The notes below the pieces were generated by a model. The model was not told the origin of the DNA. It saw only the letters and a program-made list of their open reading frames with translations, and did no database searches. Both the position numbers and the translations under genes were made by a program. 64,000 bases of DNA from Bradyrhizobium sp. NP1 (lineage in GTDB: Bacteria > Pseudomonadota > Alphaproteobacteria > Rhizobiales > Xanthobacteraceae), in the NCBI RefSeq assembly GCF_030378205.1, contig NZ_CP127385.1, forward strand, positions 186,001-250,000. The letters run 5' to 3'. Shown here piece by piece: positions 8,033-19,010 of this stretch. The stretch's first letter is position 1, and every line of letters starts with the position of its first letter.

Positions 8033-10282
8033 ATGAATCGCCTGTTCCGGGTCAAACGACGCTTGCGCCGCTTCGCACGACGCCATCCCTCGATCGCCTT
8101 CGCCGTCCGCTGCCTGGCCGTCTTCTCCGCCGTGTTCGGCAGCGCCGCCGGTTTCGTCATCGGCGCCCGCGACAGCCAGTCCGGCTACAACCCGCAGGCC
8201 TTTGCGTTTGGCGTGAGCTTCCTGTTTGCGATCGCCTGTGTCGCGATCGCCGTCATGAGCATGCGGCTGCGCTGGGTCGGCCGGCGCTTGCGAAAGCTCG
8301 CAGCTCACAACGAGGCGCTGGTCGACCGCAACTGGGAACTGAAGGAAGCCGAGGAGCGCGCGCGCAGCCTGTTCGAATCGCAGGGCGATCTGATCGTGCT
8401 GCGCGACGAAGCGGGCGACATCACCTTCGTCAACGACGCCTATTGCGAGCTCGCCGACCGACCGCGCAGCGCGCTGATCGGCACGCGCTTCACCTTCAAG
8501 CTGCTGGAGCAGGGCGACGCTGCGCTCGAGCCGAACGGCACCCGCGTCCACGACCAGCGAATCGAGACCGCGCTCGGGCCGCGCTGGATCGCCTGGCGCG
8601 AGGGCCTGGTGCGGTCCGACGCCGGCCAGCCGGCGGAGCTGCGATGCGTCGGGCGCGACGTCACCGACCGCACCGAGGCCGAGCACGCGCTGAGCGACGC
8701 GCGGGACCAGGCCGATGCCGCAAACCGCGCCAAGTCGCGCTTCCTCGCGATGACCAGCCACGAGATCCGCACCCCGCTCAACGGCATCATCGGCATGAGC
8801 TCGCTGCTGCTCGATACCGCGCTGACCGCCGAGCAGACCACCTATGCCAAGGCGGTGAAGACATCGGGCGAGGCGCTGCTGTCGCTGATCGAGGAGCTGC
8901 TCGACTATTCCAAGATCGAGGCCGGCAAGATCGACCTGGAGCACCGCCCGTTCGCGCTGGCCGGGCTGATCGAGGAGATCACCGAGCTGCTCGCGCCGCG
9001 CGCGCAGGCCCGCCAGATCGAGATCGCGTCCTATGTCGACGAGCGGCTGCCGGCGCAGGTGATCGGCGACGCGGCGCGGCTGCGCCAGGTGCTGCTCAAC
9101 CTCGCGGGCAACGCCATCAAGTTCACGGCAACCGGCGGCGTGGCGCTGATCGTCGAGCCCGGCATCTGGCCGAACGAGATCAGCTTCCTGGTGCGCGACA
9201 CCGGCATCGGCATCGCGCCCGAAGCGCAGGCGCGCATCTTCCGCGAGTTCGAGCAGGCGGACGAGCGGATCGGCCGCAACTATGGCGGCACCGGCCTTGG
9301 CTTGAGCATTTCCGAACGCATCGTCAAGCGGATGGGCGGCCGCATCACGCTTGAGAGCAAGCCGGGCGAAGGCTCGACCTTCGAGGTTGCGATTCCGCTT
9401 GCAGCTTCGGACGCGGGTGGCGATGCAAAACTCTTCGCCGCCCCCGATCTGGGCGGCCGGTCGATCATGCTGGTCGCGCCGCAGAGCATCGAGGCGTCGC
9501 TGGTCGCGCGGCGGCTGCAGCGCTGGGGAGGCCAGACCTGCGTGGTTTCCGATGCCGCCGTGGCGCTGGCGCTCTTGCCCGAGCGCGACTGGCACGCCGT
9601 GCTGATCGACCGCGCGCTGGGCGCGGCCGAAGTCGACGCACTCGGCGCCGCGGCCCGCGCCCACGCCGCCCAGCGCATCGTCATGCTGACGCCCGCGACG
9701 CGGCACGAGCTGCCAACGTCGGCCGCCTTCACCGGCTATCTGATCAAGCCGCTCCGAGCCGCCTCGCTCGCAGCACGGCTCGCGGCAACACCGGATGTTG
9801 CCGCACCCAGCCTCGCGAGCGAGCTGCCGCCCGAGCCGGCCGAGCCCAAACAGGCATCGGCGGCCGAGCTGAATCAGGGGTTGTCGGTGCTGGTCGCCGA
9901 GGACAACGAGATCAACGCGCTGTTGATGCGCTCGCTGCTCACCAAGCTCGGGCATCAGGCCGTGATCACGACCGACGGCGAGATGGCGCTGGAATCCTGG
10001 CTCGCGGCGAAATCCGCCGGCAGCCCCTACGACCTGATCCTGATGGACGTGCAGATGCCCAAGCTCGACGGCATCGAGACCGCCAAGCGTCTCCGCGCCG
10101 CGGAGGCCGGCCAGGCCGGCCGGCGCACGCCGATCCTGGCGCTGACGGCAAACACCCTGATCGAAGACCGCTATGCCTGTTTCGAGGCCGGCATGGACGG
10201 CTTCCTGATCAAGCCGCTCGATCGGGAGAAGCTCGTCGAAGCGCTCGCCGGCCTTGCCGCCGCGCGGCACCTTGCGGCCTGA
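8033..10282 (+). CDS. Hybrid sensor histidine kinase with two receiver-type domains
   Basis: A 749-aa inner-membrane kinase. It has two transmembrane segments (about 23-45 and 58-78), a coiled stretch, a PAS domain (about 105-220), HisKA with phospho-acceptor His243 in [10 protein letters not shown], and HATPase_c with N-box LAGNAIKF and G-boxes DTGIGI and GGTGLGL. A receiver-like domain (about 475-585) keeps Asp526 and Lys572 but lacks the acidic pair at its start. A canonical receiver follows (about 616-740), with DNE at 624-626 and phospho-acceptor Asp672 in [11 protein letters not shown]. The periplasmic loop is very short, so sensing may be cytoplasmic through PAS. No output regulator is adjacent. 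Confidence 0.92.
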   Translation: MNRLFRVKRRLRRFARRHPSIAFAVRCLAVFSAVFGSAAGFVIGARDSQSGYNPQAFAFGVSFLFAIACVAIAVMSMRLRWVGRRLRKLAAHNEALVDRNWELKEAEERARSLFESQGDLIVLRDEAGDITFVNDAYCELADRPRSALIGTRFTFKLLEQGDAALEPNGTRVHDQRIETALGPRWIAWREGLVRSDAGQPAELRCVGRDVTDRTEAEHALSDARDQADAANRAKSRFLAMTSHEIRTPLNGIIGMSSLLLDTALTAEQTTYAKAVKTSGEALLSLIEELLDYSKIEAGKIDLEHRPFALAGLIEEITELLAPRAQARQIEIASYVDERLPAQVIGDAARLRQVLLNLAGNAIKFTATGGVALIVEPGIWPNEISFLVRDTGIGIAPEAQARIFREFEQADERIGRNYGGTGLGLSISERIVKRMGGRITLESKPGEGSTFEVAIPLAASDAGGDAKLFAAPDLGGRSIMLVAPQSIEASLVARRLQRWGGQTCVVSDAAVALALLPERDWHAVLIDRALGAAEVDALGAAARAHAAQRIVMLTPATRHELPTSAAFTGYLIKPLRAASLAARLAATPDVAAPSLASELPPEPAEPKQASAAELNQGLSVLVAEDNEINALLMRSLLTKLGHQAVITTDGEMALESWLAAKSAGSPYDLILMDVQMPKLDGIETAKRLRAAEAGQAGRRTPILALTANTLIEDRYACFEAGMDGFLIKPLDREKLVEALAGLAAARHLAA

Positions 10283-10421
10283 GCCGATAGATCGTCGTTT
10301 CCGTCCTGGCGAGGAGCCCAACCCAGACGGCATCTCACGTTGAAATCGACGACCCCGCGAGACACTATCGCGCAGTGGGATCCAATCCTGGCGTGCGAGC
10401 CATTTCATTGGGAGAAGAGAG

Positions 10422-11054
10422 ATGAGAGCGCTCTGCCTCGCTTGTGCGGCCGTCCTCCTTCTTGCCAGCGGCGTTCAGGCCGCCGGGGCCGATCCACGAG
10501 AACTCTTTTCGTCGCTGGAGCAAGGAGGGTACGTCCTTGTGTTTCGTCATGTCGCGACCGACGACAGCCAGAAGGATGTCTATCCCTTCAGATTCGACGA
10601 CATGACGGCGCAGCGCCAGTTGAGCGACAAAGGTCGAGAGATGGCCCGCCAGATGGGAGCTGCGATCAAGAAACTCGAAATCCCCATCGGCGAGGTCTAC
10701 ACCAGCAGGCTCAATCGGGCGATCGAGACCGGCAAGCTGCTCTCGGGTCAGGATGTGAAACCCGTCGATGCCCTGACCGACAGCAGCGCCGCGAGCACCT
10801 CGGGGATGGCCAACCCTTCCGGGGCGAACGCAAAAGCCGGAGCCGCGCTGCGCCAGCTCGTCGATACGGCGCCCCGCCCCGGCACGAACACGCTGATCAT
10901 CACTCACAAGACGAACATGGCCGATGCCTTCGGCAAGCAGGCGGGCGACGTGCAGGAGGGCGAAGCCTTCGTCTACAAATCCGCCGGGTCAGGACCTTCG
11001 ACGTTTGCCGCACGCATCAAGGCGGAAGACTGGCCCACGCAAGCCGCCAATTGA
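10422..11054 (+). CDS. Exported histidine-phosphatase-superfamily protein
   Basis: A 210-aa product with a clear signal peptide (MRALCLACAAVLLLASGVQA). The phosphoglycerate-mutase-like core has the catalytic Arg-His in LVFRHVATDD, the second arginine in YTSRLNRAIET and the second histidine in IITHKTNM. The usual RHG triplet is RHV here, a substitution also seen in branch-2-like members. Start ATG 10422 follows GGGAGAAGAG. The substrate is unknown; it would act in the periplasm. It is a single gene, convergent with coaA. Confidence 0.85.
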   Translation: MRALCLACAAVLLLASGVQAAGADPRELFSSLEQGGYVLVFRHVATDDSQKDVYPFRFDDMTAQRQLSDKGREMARQMGAAIKKLEIPIGEVYTSRLNRAIETGKLLSGQDVKPVDALTDSSAASTSGMANPSGANAKAGAALRQLVDTAPRPGTNTLIITHKTNMADAFGKQAGDVQEGEAFVYKSAGSGPSTFAARIKAEDWPTQAAN

Positions 11055-11075
11055 AGGATAGCGGGCGGCTGTAGC

Positions 11076-12032
11076 CTACAGCCGGCGCAGCGCAACCGTC
11101 TCCACCACATGGTCGGCGCCCTTCTTCAGGATCAGCGTCGCACGCGGCCGCGTCGGCAGGATGTTGTCCTCGAGATTGGCGCGGTTGGTGCGCTCCCAGA
11201 TCGCTATCGCGGTCGCGGTCGCTTCTTCATCTGACAGCAACGCATAGCGATGGAAATAGGAGCGCGGATCGTGGAAAGCCGTGTCCCGCAGCGCCAGGAA
11301 GCGTCTCACATACCACTCCCGCAATACCGGCTCTTCGGCATCGATGTAGACCGAGAAATCGAAGAAGTCCGATACCACCGGCACCGCCTTGCCGTCGCGC
11401 GGCAAGCGCCCGGTCTGCAGCACGTTGACGCCCTCGACCACGAGGATGTCCGGCTGGTTGATCTCGACCCACTGGTTCGGAACGATGTCGTAGGTCAGAT
11501 GCGAATAGACCGGCGCGCGCACCGGACGGCGGCCGGACTTGATGTCGCTGAGGAAGGCGAGCAGGCGTTGGGTGTCGTAGCTTTCCGGAAAGCCCTTTTT
11601 CTGCATCAGTCCCTGCCGCTCCAGCACGGCATTGGGGGACAGGAAGCCGTCGGTGGTGATCAGCTCGACCTTCGGCCGCGGCGACCAGCGGGCCAGCAGG
11701 GCCTGCAGCACGCGCGCGGTGGTCGACTTGCCGACCGCGACCGAGCCTGCGACCCCGATGATGTAGGGCATCTTGCGGTCGCGAATCCCCAGGAACTGGC
11801 GCTGCGCATAATAGAGCCGTTGCATGGCGTCGACATAGATCGACAACAGCCGCGACAGCGGCAGATAGATGTCCTCGACCTCCTTCAAGTCGAGGCGATC
11901 ATGCATCGAACGCAACCGATCGAACTCGCCGGGCTCCAGCGTCATCGGCGTGTCGTCGCGCAGCCGGGACCACTGCTCGCGCGAAAAGAGCCGGTAGGGA
12001 TTATATTGCTGATCTGCGGCCTGGATATCCAT
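11076..12032 (-). CDS. coaA: Pantothenate kinase, type I
   Basis: A 318-aa enzyme phosphorylating pantothenate, the first step of coenzyme A synthesis. The P-loop [14 protein letters not shown] lies at about residues 93-106, followed by ITTDGFL and the [10 protein letters not shown] strand typical of bacterial CoaA. Length matches the family. It is the last gene of the histidine operon, 58 bp downstream of hisE, an arrangement common in Rhizobiales. Confidence 0.97.
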   Translation of the reverse strand: MDIQAADQQYNPYRLFSREQWSRLRDDTPMTLEPGEFDRLRSMHDRLDLKEVEDIYLPLSRLLSIYVDAMQRLYYAQRQFLGIRDRKMPYIIGVAGSVAVGKSTTARVLQALLARWSPRPKVELITTDGFLSPNAVLERQGLMQKKGFPESYDTQRLLAFLSDIKSGRRPVRAPVYSHLTYDIVPNQWVEINQPDILVVEGVNVLQTGRLPRDGKAVPVVSDFFDFSVYIDAEEPVLREWYVRRFLALRDTAFHDPRSYFHRYALLSDEEATATAIAIWERTNRANLEDNILPTRPRATLILKKGADHVVETVALRRL

Positions 12033-12090
12033 GAGGCATTCCCCTAGGCCATCTCATCGTGGCGCATGATCATAGCTCCCTCGCCCGCGA

Positions 12091-12420
12091 TCACACCTGG
12101 TCGCGCTTGCGCGACGCCTTCTCTTCCAGTCCGGACATGCCCGTGCGCTGCGCCAGCACCGCCTCGACCTCCTCGAGCCGGATGCCGCGCGCCTTCAACA
12201 GCACCAGCAGGTGAAACAGGAGATCGGCGGTCTCGGCGACAAGATGGTCGCGACTGTTCTCGACCGCGGCGATCACGGTTTCCACCGCCTCCTCGCCGAG
12301 CTTCTTTGCGCAATGCTCGGCGCCCTTGTCGAGCAACTTGCGGGTATACGACCCCTCTCCGCCCGACGCCGCGCGGGCGTCGATGATGGAAGCAAGATCA
12401 TGGATCGTGAAACGCGACAT
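12091..12420 (-). CDS. hisE: Phosphoribosyl-ATP pyrophosphatase
   Basis: A 109-aa all-helical enzyme hydrolysing PR-ATP to PR-AMP in histidine synthesis. Conserved parts are KLGEEAVETVIAA and ETADLLFHLLVLL, the acidic metal site of the MazG-like fold. The start is ATG 12420; the open frame continues upstream into hisF but homology stops here. A separate HisI is not present in the window. Confidence 0.95.
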   Translation of the reverse strand: MSRFTIHDLASIIDARAASGGEGSYTRKLLDKGAEHCAKKLGEEAVETVIAAVENSRDHLVAETADLLFHLLVLLKARGIRLEEVEAVLAQRTGMSGLEEKASRKRDQV

Positions 12421-12491
12421 TGACACTACTCGACAGGGCGGCGACACGGCCCACCGCACCGCCGATGTAGCATTTTTGTGACCCTGAGTCG

Positions 12492-13268
12492 TCAAGGATC
12501 GAGCCGCATCGGCAGACCGGCCCGCGCCATGTGGTCCTTGGCTTGTCGTATGGTAAATTCGCCGAAATGGAAGATCGAGGCGGCCAGCACGGCGGTGGCG
12601 TGGCCCTCCCGAATGCCGTCCACCAGGTGGTCCAGATTGCCGACCCCGCCGGAGGCGATGACGGGGACCCGGACGCTGTCCGCGACCGCCCGGGTCAGCG
12701 GCAGGTCGAAGCCCTGCCGGGTGCCGTCGCGGTCCATCGAGGTCAACAGGATTTCGCCGGCGCCAAGCGCGACCACCTCCTGGGCATATTCGATGGCGTC
12801 GATCCCGGTCGGCTTGCGGCCGCCATGGGTGAAGATCTCCCAGCGCTCCGAGCCGCCGGCACGGGTCACGCGCTTGGCGTCGATCGCGACCACGATGCAC
12901 TGATCGCCGAATTTTTCGGCACCTTCCTTGACGAACTCGCGGCGGCTGACCGCCGCGGAGTTGATCGACACCTTGTCGGCGCCGGAGCGCAGCAGGGTGC
13001 GGATATCGTCGATGGTGCGCACGCCGCCGCCGACCGTGAGCGGCATGAAGCAGGCTTCCGCGGTGCGCCTGACGACGTCGAGCATGGTGCCGCGGTTCTC
13101 ATGGGTCGCGGTGATGTCGAGGAAGCAGAGCTCGTCGGCGCCGGCGGCGTCATAGGCGATCGCGGCTTCCACGGGATCGCCGGCATCGCGCAGGTCGACG
13201 AAATTGACGCCCTTGACGACCCTGCCGTCCTTGACGTCGAGGCAGGGAATGACGCGCACCTTGAACAT
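12492..13268 (-). CDS. hisF: Imidazole glycerol phosphate synthase, cyclase subunit
   Basis: A 258-aa (beta/alpha)8 barrel. The N-terminus [21 protein letters not shown] holds catalytic Asp11, and the second catalytic Asp lies in VVAIDAKR near residue 130. The ends of the strands ([17 protein letters not shown]) bind the substrate phosphates. It pairs with HisH to form IGP and AICAR. Ten bases separate it from hisA. Confidence 0.97.
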   Translation of the reverse strand: MFKVRVIPCLDVKDGRVVKGVNFVDLRDAGDPVEAAIAYDAAGADELCFLDITATHENRGTMLDVVRRTAEACFMPLTVGGGVRTIDDIRTLLRSGADKVSINSAAVSRREFVKEGAEKFGDQCIVVAIDAKRVTRAGGSERWEIFTHGGRKPTGIDAIEYAQEVVALGAGEILLTSMDRDGTRQGFDLPLTRAVADSVRVPVIASGGVGNLDHLVDGIREGHATAVLAASIFHFGEFTIRQAKDHMARAGLPMRLDP

Positions 13269-13278
13269 TCGATATCTC

Positions 13279-14013
13279 CTAGGCGCGGGCTTCGCGGATC
13301 AGCGCCAGTGCGGCCTTCGGATCGAGCCGGCCGTCATAGAGCGCACGGCCGGCGATCGCGCCGGCGAGCTTTTGCGCCCGCGGCGCCAGCAGCGCCTTGA
13401 CGTCCTCGATCGAGGCGAGCCCGCCGGAGGCGATCACCGGAATGGAAATGCGCTCGGCAAGCGCAATGGTCGCGTCCAGATTGAGCCCCTTGAGCAGGCC
13501 GTCGCGCGCGATGTCGGTGAAAATGATGGCGGCGACACCGGCGTCCTCGAAACGCTGGGCGATCTCCAGCGCGGTGACCTGCGAGGTCTCGGCCCAGCCT
13601 TCGACCGCGACCTTGCCGTCGCGCGCGTCGAGGCCGACCGCGACGCGGCCCGGGAATTTCCTGGCCGCGTCCTTGACGAGCGCGGGATCGCGCACCGCCG
13701 CGGTGCCGATGATCACCCGCGCGACGCCCTTGGCGAGCCAGGCCTCGACGGTTGCGAGATCGCGGATGCCGCCGCCGAGCTGCAGCGGCATCGTGACCGC
13801 CTTGAGCATCGCCTCCACGGCGTTCGCGTTCATCGGCTTGCCGGCAAACGCGCCGTCGAGATCGACCACGTGCAGATATTCGAAACCCTGCGCGGCGAAC
13901 GCGCTCGCCTGCGCGGCGGGATCGAGGTTGAACACGGTGGCGCGCGCCATGTCGCCCTGTTCAAGGCGGACGCACTGGCCGTTCTTCAGGTCGATCGCGG
14001 GAAAGAGGATCAC
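13279..14013 (-). CDS. hisA: ProFAR isomerase
   Basis: 1-(5-phosphoribosyl)-5-[(5-phosphoribosylamino)methylideneamino]imidazole-4-carboxamide isomerase, 244 aa, barrel paralogue of HisF. The N-terminal strand holds [26 protein letters not shown] and VIASGGLAS bind phosphate. I chose the GTG at 14013, whose GTGA overlaps the hisH stop by 4 nt and gives the usual M-ILFPAIDL start. A second GTG at 14022 adds three residues. Confidence 0.95.
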   Translation of the reverse strand: MILFPAIDLKNGQCVRLEQGDMARATVFNLDPAAQASAFAAQGFEYLHVVDLDGAFAGKPMNANAVEAMLKAVTMPLQLGGGIRDLATVEAWLAKGVARVIIGTAAVRDPALVKDAARKFPGRVAVGLDARDGKVAVEGWAETSQVTALEIAQRFEDAGVAAIIFTDIARDGLLKGLNLDATIALAERISIPVIASGGLASIEDVKALLAPRAQKLAGAIAGRALYDGRLDPKAALALIREARA

Positions 14014-14660
14014 GGCTTCCACTTCAGGAAGTTGGAGATCAGGGCGAGGCCGAAGCGCTGGCTCTTTTCCGGGTGAAACTGGGTGCCGATCGCGGTGTCC
14101 CTGGCGACGATCGCCGTCACCGGGCCGCCGTAGTCGGCGCGCGCCAGCACGTCCGCAGGGCTTGCGGCTTCCAGATGATAGGAGTGCACGAAATAGGCGT
14201 GGCGGCCCTTGGGCCCCAACGGCAGGCGTTCCAGCACCGGATGCTCGGCGAGCAGGTCGAGCGTATTCCAGCCCATATGCGGGATCTTCAGGCTTTCGTC
14301 GCGCGGGGTGATCTTCACGACGTCGCCGGGGACCCAGTTGAGCCCGTCGGTCGTGACATGCTCCTTGCCGCGGGTCGCCATCAGCTGCATGCCGACACAG
14401 ATGCCGAAGAACGGCCTAGCCTTCACCCGCACGGCCTCGGTCAGCGCTTCGACCATGCCGTTGAGCGCATCGAGCCCCTTGCGGCAATCGGCGAAGGCGC
14501 CGACCCCCGGCAGAACGATACGGTCGGCACGATAGACCGCCTCGGGATCGCGGGTGACCACGATCTTCTGTGGCTCCTCCAGGCTGCGCGCGGCGCGCTC
14601 AAACGCCTTTGCCGCCGAGTGCAGATTGCCCGAGCCGTAATCGACGATGGCAACCGTCAT
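14010..14660 (-). CDS. hisH: Imidazole glycerol phosphate synthase, glutaminase subunit
   Basis: A 216-aa class-I glutamine amidotransferase that supplies ammonia to HisF. The nucleophile Cys is in [11 protein letters not shown] and the His-Glu pair in [10 protein letters not shown]. The start ATG overlaps the stop of the upstream DUF2628 gene (ATGA at 14660-14657), so the two are translationally coupled. Confidence 0.97.
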   Translation of the reverse strand: MTVAIVDYGSGNLHSAAKAFERAARSLEEPQKIVVTRDPEAVYRADRIVLPGVGAFADCRKGLDALNGMVEALTEAVRVKARPFFGICVGMQLMATRGKEHVTTDGLNWVPGDVVKITPRDESLKIPHMGWNTLDLLAEHPVLERLPLGPKGRHAYFVHSYHLEAASPADVLARADYGGPVTAIVARDTAIGTQFHPEKSQRFGLALISNFLKWKP

Positions 14661-15184
14661 CGCGTGCCCCCCGGTTCGGGGAACAGGCCGATGATCCCGC
14701 CTTGCGGCAGCGGCGGCGGCTTGGAGAACGGCTGGCCTGGAACTTGGCGGGTCGGTGGCGGCGCGCCGCGGTCGACCGACAACGGATCGTTGCCGGGGGG
14801 CCGCTGCTTGGTCCAGCGATCGAAGAACTTCCGCTCGGCCGCCTCCTCGTCGTCGGCCACGACGATATCGAGCTGTCGCCAGTTGCGCCGCGACAGGGTC
14901 CAGCGCTGCAGGCTCGCCGCCTCGAATCCCATCAGGAGAGCGACAACCAGTTCGGCCAGGAAGATCGCCGCCGTCCCGGCGCCGAGTTTGGCCAGCACGA
15001 GCTCAATCGCGATGACGGCGATGACCCAGCCGACCAGCGCAAGCCAGAGCCGGTTCCAGATCAGCCACAGCGGTCCGAGCAGCATGGCCCAGAAATGGAA
15101 ACCGTCGCGGACGAACATGAACCGGTCCGTGGCGCGGAAATCGACGCCGTTCGCCCTCGGGGCATGTACGGTATACACCGGCAT
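14657..15184 (-). CDS. DUF2628-type membrane protein in the his operon
   Basis: A 175-aa protein. It has a short soluble start ([16 protein letters not shown]), two or three hydrophobic segments (about 33-90: [43 protein letters not shown]) and a Pro-rich cytoplasmic tail. This matches the DUF2628 family; no function is known. It lies between hisB and hisH with a 4-nt overlap to hisH, a position common in Bradyrhizobium relatives, which does not by itself imply a role in histidine synthesis. Confidence 0.85.
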   Translation of the reverse strand: MPVYTVHAPRANGVDFRATDRFMFVRDGFHFWAMLLGPLWLIWNRLWLALVGWVIAVIAIELVLAKLGAGTAAIFLAELVVALLMGFEAASLQRWTLSRRNWRQLDIVVADDEEAAERKFFDRWTKQRPPGNDPLSVDRGAPPPTRQVPGQPFSKPPPLPQGGIIGLFPEPGGTR

Positions 15185-15205
15185 TATGTCTCTCCGAACA
15201 AGAGA

Positions 15206-15799
15206 TCAGCCGCCGAGCTGACCCTTGGTAGACGGCACTTCGCCCGCGGCGCGCGGATCGACCGCGACCGCCGCGCGCAGCGCCCTTGCCAGACCCTTGA
15301 AGCAGGACTCGGCGATATGATGGCTGTTCTCGCCATATAGGGTCTCGACGTGCAAAGTCACCCCGGCATTCATCGCAAAGGCGTTGAACCATTCGCGCAC
15401 CAGCTCGGTGTCGAACTGCCCGACCTTGTCGCGCGGGAAGTCGACCTTGAACACCAGCACCGGGCGGCCTGAAATATCGATCACGACCCGCGACAGCGTC
15501 TCGTCCATCGGCATGTGGACCGAGGCATAGCGGGTGATGCCTGCCATGGTGCCGAGCGCCTGCTTGACCGCCTGCCCAAGCGCAATGCCGACATCCTCCG
15601 TGGTGTGGTGGTGGTCGACATGCAGGTCGCCATTGGCCTTGACCGCGATATCGATGCGGGAATGCCGGGCGAGCAGGTCCAGCATGTGATCGAAGAAGCC
15701 GATCCCGGTCGCAACGCTGGCCGCGCCCGTCCCATCGAGGTTCACCGTGACCTCGATGTCGGTCTCCTTGGTCTTGCGCTTGATGGTGGCACTGCGCAT
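15206..15799 (-). CDS. hisB: Imidazoleglycerol-phosphate dehydratase
   Basis: A 197-aa mono-functional HisB without the phosphatase domain. The two manganese-binding histidine motifs DHHHTTED and HHIAESCFK and the FFDHML segment are present. It is the first gene of the operon hisB-DUF2628-hisH-hisA-hisF-hisE-coaA; the 188-bp region upstream is shared with divergent hslV. Confidence 0.97.
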   Translation of the reverse strand: MRSATIKRKTKETDIEVTVNLDGTGAASVATGIGFFDHMLDLLARHSRIDIAVKANGDLHVDHHHTTEDVGIALGQAVKQALGTMAGITRYASVHMPMDETLSRVVIDISGRPVLVFKVDFPRDKVGQFDTELVREWFNAFAMNAGVTLHVETLYGENSHHIAESCFKGLARALRAAVAVDPRAAGEVPSTKGQLGG

Positions 15800-15987
15800 G
15801 GAAATCGCCTTCTTTAATCGACCTTTGGCCGAAAACGCGGCCCTTTTAACAGGCCGGGGTTGCCTTCGCTACTGCGGGATGGCCGTTTGGGGGTCGAACT
15901 TCCAGCTATGGTGAGCGGATTTGGCGCGAACAAGCGAGATTGTAACCAGCCGTCCCAAGGCCTAAATCAGACCGCAACGAGGTATCC

Positions 15988-16545
15988 ATGCAGCCTTCAT
16001 CCAGCGACCCGTCGGTCTGGCACGGCACCACCATCCTGACCGTCCGCAAGGGCGGCAAGGTCGTGATCGGCGGCGACGGCCAGGTTTCGATCGGCCAGAC
16101 CGTGATCAAGTCCAATGCCAAAAAGGTGCGCAAGCTCGGCAAGGGCGACGTGATCGGCGGTTTTGCCGGCGCCACCGCCGACGCCTTCACGCTGTTCGAG
16201 CGGCTGGAAAGCAAGCTCGAGCAGTATCCGGGCCAATTGACCCGTGCCGCGGTCGAGCTTGCCAAGGACTGGCGCACCGACCGCTACCTGCGCCGGCTGG
16301 AGGCGATGATGATCGTTGCCGACAAGGACGTCTCGCTGGTGCTGACCGGCACCGGCGATGTGCTGGAGCCGGAGGCCGGCGTGATGGCGATCGGTTCCGG
16401 CGGGAACTATGCGCTGGCGGCAGCCCGCGCGCTTGTTGACACCGACAAGGACGCGGAAACGATCGTCCGCCGTTCGCTCGACATCGCCGCCGACATCTGC
16501 GTCTACACCAACCGCAATGTGACCATCGAGACGCTCGGCGGCTGA
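15988..16545 (+). CDS. hslV: ATP-dependent protease, proteolytic subunit HslV
   Basis: A 185-aa N-terminal-nucleophile hydrolase of the HslUV (ClpQY) protease. The mature catalytic Thr is residue 14 in WHGTTILTV, so a 13-residue propeptide must be removed, as in other alphaproteobacteria. GGDGQVS and [11 protein letters not shown] are typical. GAGG lies 5 nt before the ATG. Its partner hslU lies 1.1 kb downstream on the same strand, separated by two other genes. Confidence 0.97.
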   Translation: MQPSSSDPSVWHGTTILTVRKGGKVVIGGDGQVSIGQTVIKSNAKKVRKLGKGDVIGGFAGATADAFTLFERLESKLEQYPGQLTRAAVELAKDWRTDRYLRRLEAMMIVADKDVSLVLTGTGDVLEPEAGVMAIGSGGNYALAAARALVDTDKDAETIVRRSLDIAADICVYTNRNVTIETLGG

Positions 16546-16550
16546 CCCGG

Positions 16551-17036
16551 ATGCCGCCGGCCTATCGCGTCCGCCCGATGACACAGATCGACCTGCCTGC
16601 CATCCGCGACTGGCTCGCGACGCCTCACGTCAGGGAGTGGTGGGGCGATCCGGACGAGCAATATGTGCTCGTCAGCGGCGACCTCGAAGAGCCGGCGATG
16701 GACCAGTATATCGTCTCGCTCGGAAACGACGCCTTCGGCTACCTGCAATGCTATGCGCTGACCGCCTGGAATACGGGTTTCGGCGAACAGCCCGCAGGCA
16801 CGCGGGGCATCGACCTCTTCATCGGCGATCCCTCGATGATCGGGCGTGGTCATGGCTCGGTGCTGATCCGCGCTTTTACCGATGCGCGCCTCGAGGACGG
16901 CGTGCCTCGGATCGTCACAGATCCCGATCCCGCCAACAAGCGCGCCATTCGTGCCTATGAGAAGGCTGGCTTCGTCGCCGACCGCACGGTCGATACGCCG
17001 GACGGCGTGGCGCTTCTGATGGTGCGCAATCCGTGA
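16551..17036 (+). CDS. GNAT-family N-acetyltransferase, AAC(6')-like
   Basis: A 161-aa acetyltransferase. The opening [18 protein letters not shown], acceptor-side strand [18 protein letters not shown] (acetyl-CoA pyrophosphate loop IGRGHG) and the terminal [10 protein letters not shown] motif match the AAC(6')/RimJ branch. The substrate is unknown. It starts 5 bp after hslV and overlaps the next gene by GTGA, so it belongs to the hslV-hslU transcript. Confidence 0.88.
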   Translation: MPPAYRVRPMTQIDLPAIRDWLATPHVREWWGDPDEQYVLVSGDLEEPAMDQYIVSLGNDAFGYLQCYALTAWNTGFGEQPAGTRGIDLFIGDPSMIGRGHGSVLIRAFTDARLEDGVPRIVTDPDPANKRAIRAYEKAGFVADRTVDTPDGVALLMVRNP

Positions 17037-17635
17037 GCGGACAGCGCGAGAAGGAAGCGTTGGCGCCGCTCACCCCGGCGCATTGGGTCGTGATCGCGGC
17101 CGGCCTGCTCGTGCTGCAGGCCTCGATCCTGTTCGCGATGGGACGCCTGCCGATCTGCGCCTGCGGCTACGTGAAACTGTGGCACGGCGTGGTGCAGAGC
17201 TCGGAGAACTCCCAGCACATTACAGATTGGTACACCTTCTCCCATGTCATTCACGGTTTCCTGTTCTATGCGGCGACGTGGCTGCTGTTTCCGCGCCTCT
17301 CCTGGCCGGGCCGCCTGATCATCGCGATGCTGGTCGAAGGCGGCTGGGAGATCCTGGAGAATTCGAACTGGATCATCGAGCGCTATCGTAGTGCCACGAT
17401 GTCGCTGGACTATTTCGGCGATTCCATCATCAACTCGGTTTCCGATACGCTGGCGATGATCGCGGGCTTCCTGCTGGCCAGGACGCTGCCGGTCGCCGTG
17501 ACGGTGCTGCTCGCGATTGCCTTCGAAATTGTCGTCGGCCTCCATATTCGCGACAACCTGACGCTCAATGTGATCATGCTGATCCATCCATTCGAGGCAA
17601 TCCGGCAATGGCAGACAGGACCGCCCATCATTTGA
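17033..17635 (+). CDS. UPF0314/DUF2585 membrane protein
   Basis: A 200-aa protein with about five hydrophobic segments. It includes [23 protein letters not shown] and [18 protein letters not shown], the family hallmarks of UPF0314. Function unknown. The GTG start overlaps the GNAT stop by 4 nt. It lies inside the hslV-hslU unit. Confidence 0.9.
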   Translation: MSGQREKEALAPLTPAHWVVIAAGLLVLQASILFAMGRLPICACGYVKLWHGVVQSSENSQHITDWYTFSHVIHGFLFYAATWLLFPRLSWPGRLIIAMLVEGGWEILENSNWIIERYRSATMSLDYFGDSIINSVSDTLAMIAGFLLARTLPVAVTVLLAIAFEIVVGLHIRDNLTLNVIMLIHPFEAIRQWQTGPPII

Positions 17636-17684
17636 ACGCAAAATGCGGCTTGCCTCGACAACCCCGAAATCCTAGCTAAAGCCA

Positions 17685-18986
17685 ATGACCGACTTCTCCC
17701 CCCGCGAAATCGTTTCCGAGCTCGATCGCTTCATCGTCGGCCAGGCCGATGCCAAGCGCGCGGTCTCGATCGCGCTACGCAACCGCTGGCGGCGGCTGCA
17801 GCTGTCCGGCCCGCTGCGCGAGGAAGTGCTGCCCAAGAACATCCTGATGATCGGGCCGACCGGCGTCGGCAAGACCGAGATCGCGCGGCGGCTCGCCAAG
17901 CTCGCAGCCGCGCCGTTCCTGAAAGTCGAGGCCACCAAGTTCACCGAGGTCGGCTATGTCGGCCGCGACGTCGAGCAGATCATCCGCGACCTCGTCGAGG
18001 TCGCGATCGTGCAGGTGCGCGAGCGCAAGCGCAAGGATGTGCGGGCCCGCGCCCAGCTCGCCGCCGAGGAACGCGTCCTCGACGCGCTGGTCGGAGCGAA
18101 CGCGAGCGCGGCGACCCGGGATTCCTTCCGCAAGAAGCTGCGCGCCGGCGAGCTCAACGACAAGGAAATCGAGATCGAGACCCAGACCTCCAGCGGCATG
18201 CCGATGTTCGAGATCCCGGGCATGCCGGGCGCGCAGATGGGCGCGATCTCGATCGGCGACATCTTCGGCAAGCTCGGCGGCCGCACCAAGACGCGGCGGC
18301 TGACGGTTGTGGGCTCGCACGAGATCCTCGTCAACGAGGAATCCGACAAGCTGCTCGACAACGACCAGCTCGTGCTGGAGGCGATCGGGGCGGTGGAGAA
18401 CAACGGCATCGTGTTCCTGGACGAGATCGACAAGATCTGCGTGCGCGAGAATCGCCTGGGCGGCGACGTCTCCCGCGAAGGCGTGCAGCGCGACCTGCTG
18501 CCGCTGATCGAGGGCACCACGGTCACGACCAAGCACGGCACGGTCAAGACCGACCACATCCTGTTCATCGCGTCCGGCGCCTTCCACATCGCAAAGCCGT
18601 CCGACCTGCTGCCGGAACTGCAGGGCCGCCTGCCGATCCGCGTCGAATTGCAGGCGCTGACGCGCGACGACATGCGGCGCATCCTCACCGAGCCCGAGGC
18701 CTCGCTGATCAAGCAATATATCGCGCTGATGCAGACCGAAGGCGTCACCCTCGACATCACCGACGACGCCATCGACGCGCTGGCCGACGTCGCGGTCGCC
18801 GTCAATTCAAGCGTCGAGAATATCGGCGCGCGGCGGCTGCAGACCGTGATGGAGCGCGTGCTCGACGAGATCTCGTTCCTGGCGCCCGACCGCAACGGCG
18901 AGACCATCAGGGTCGACGCCGACTACGTGCAGAAGCATGTCGGCGATCTCGCCAGGAACGCCGACCTCAGCCGGTTCATCCTGTAA
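17685..18986 (+). CDS. hslU: HslUV protease ATPase subunit
   Basis: A 433-aa AAA+ unfoldase. Walker A is GPTGVGKTE, the pore motif GYVG lies at residues about 86-89, Walker B is [10 protein letters not shown], and the I-domain occupies about 110-240. The C-terminus LSRFIL docks into HslV. Length and order are standard. It converges with the Smr gene. Confidence 0.98.
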   Translation: MTDFSPREIVSELDRFIVGQADAKRAVSIALRNRWRRLQLSGPLREEVLPKNILMIGPTGVGKTEIARRLAKLAAAPFLKVEATKFTEVGYVGRDVEQIIRDLVEVAIVQVRERKRKDVRARAQLAAEERVLDALVGANASAATRDSFRKKLRAGELNDKEIEIETQTSSGMPMFEIPGMPGAQMGAISIGDIFGKLGGRTKTRRLTVVGSHEILVNEESDKLLDNDQLVLEAIGAVENNGIVFLDEIDKICVRENRLGGDVSREGVQRDLLPLIEGTTVTTKHGTVKTDHILFIASGAFHIAKPSDLLPELQGRLPIRVELQALTRDDMRRILTEPEASLIKQYIALMQTEGVTLDITDDAIDALADVAVAVNSSVENIGARRLQTVMERVLDEISFLAPDRNGETIRVDADYVQKHVGDLARNADLSRFIL

Positions 18987-19010
18987 CGCGCGACCGGCTG
19001 GCCCGCTCGC

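Noticed and set aside
8027..10408. A 793-codon minus-strand frame opposite the hybrid kinase
   Set aside because: Shadow frame; the kinase on the plus strand has all its motifs.
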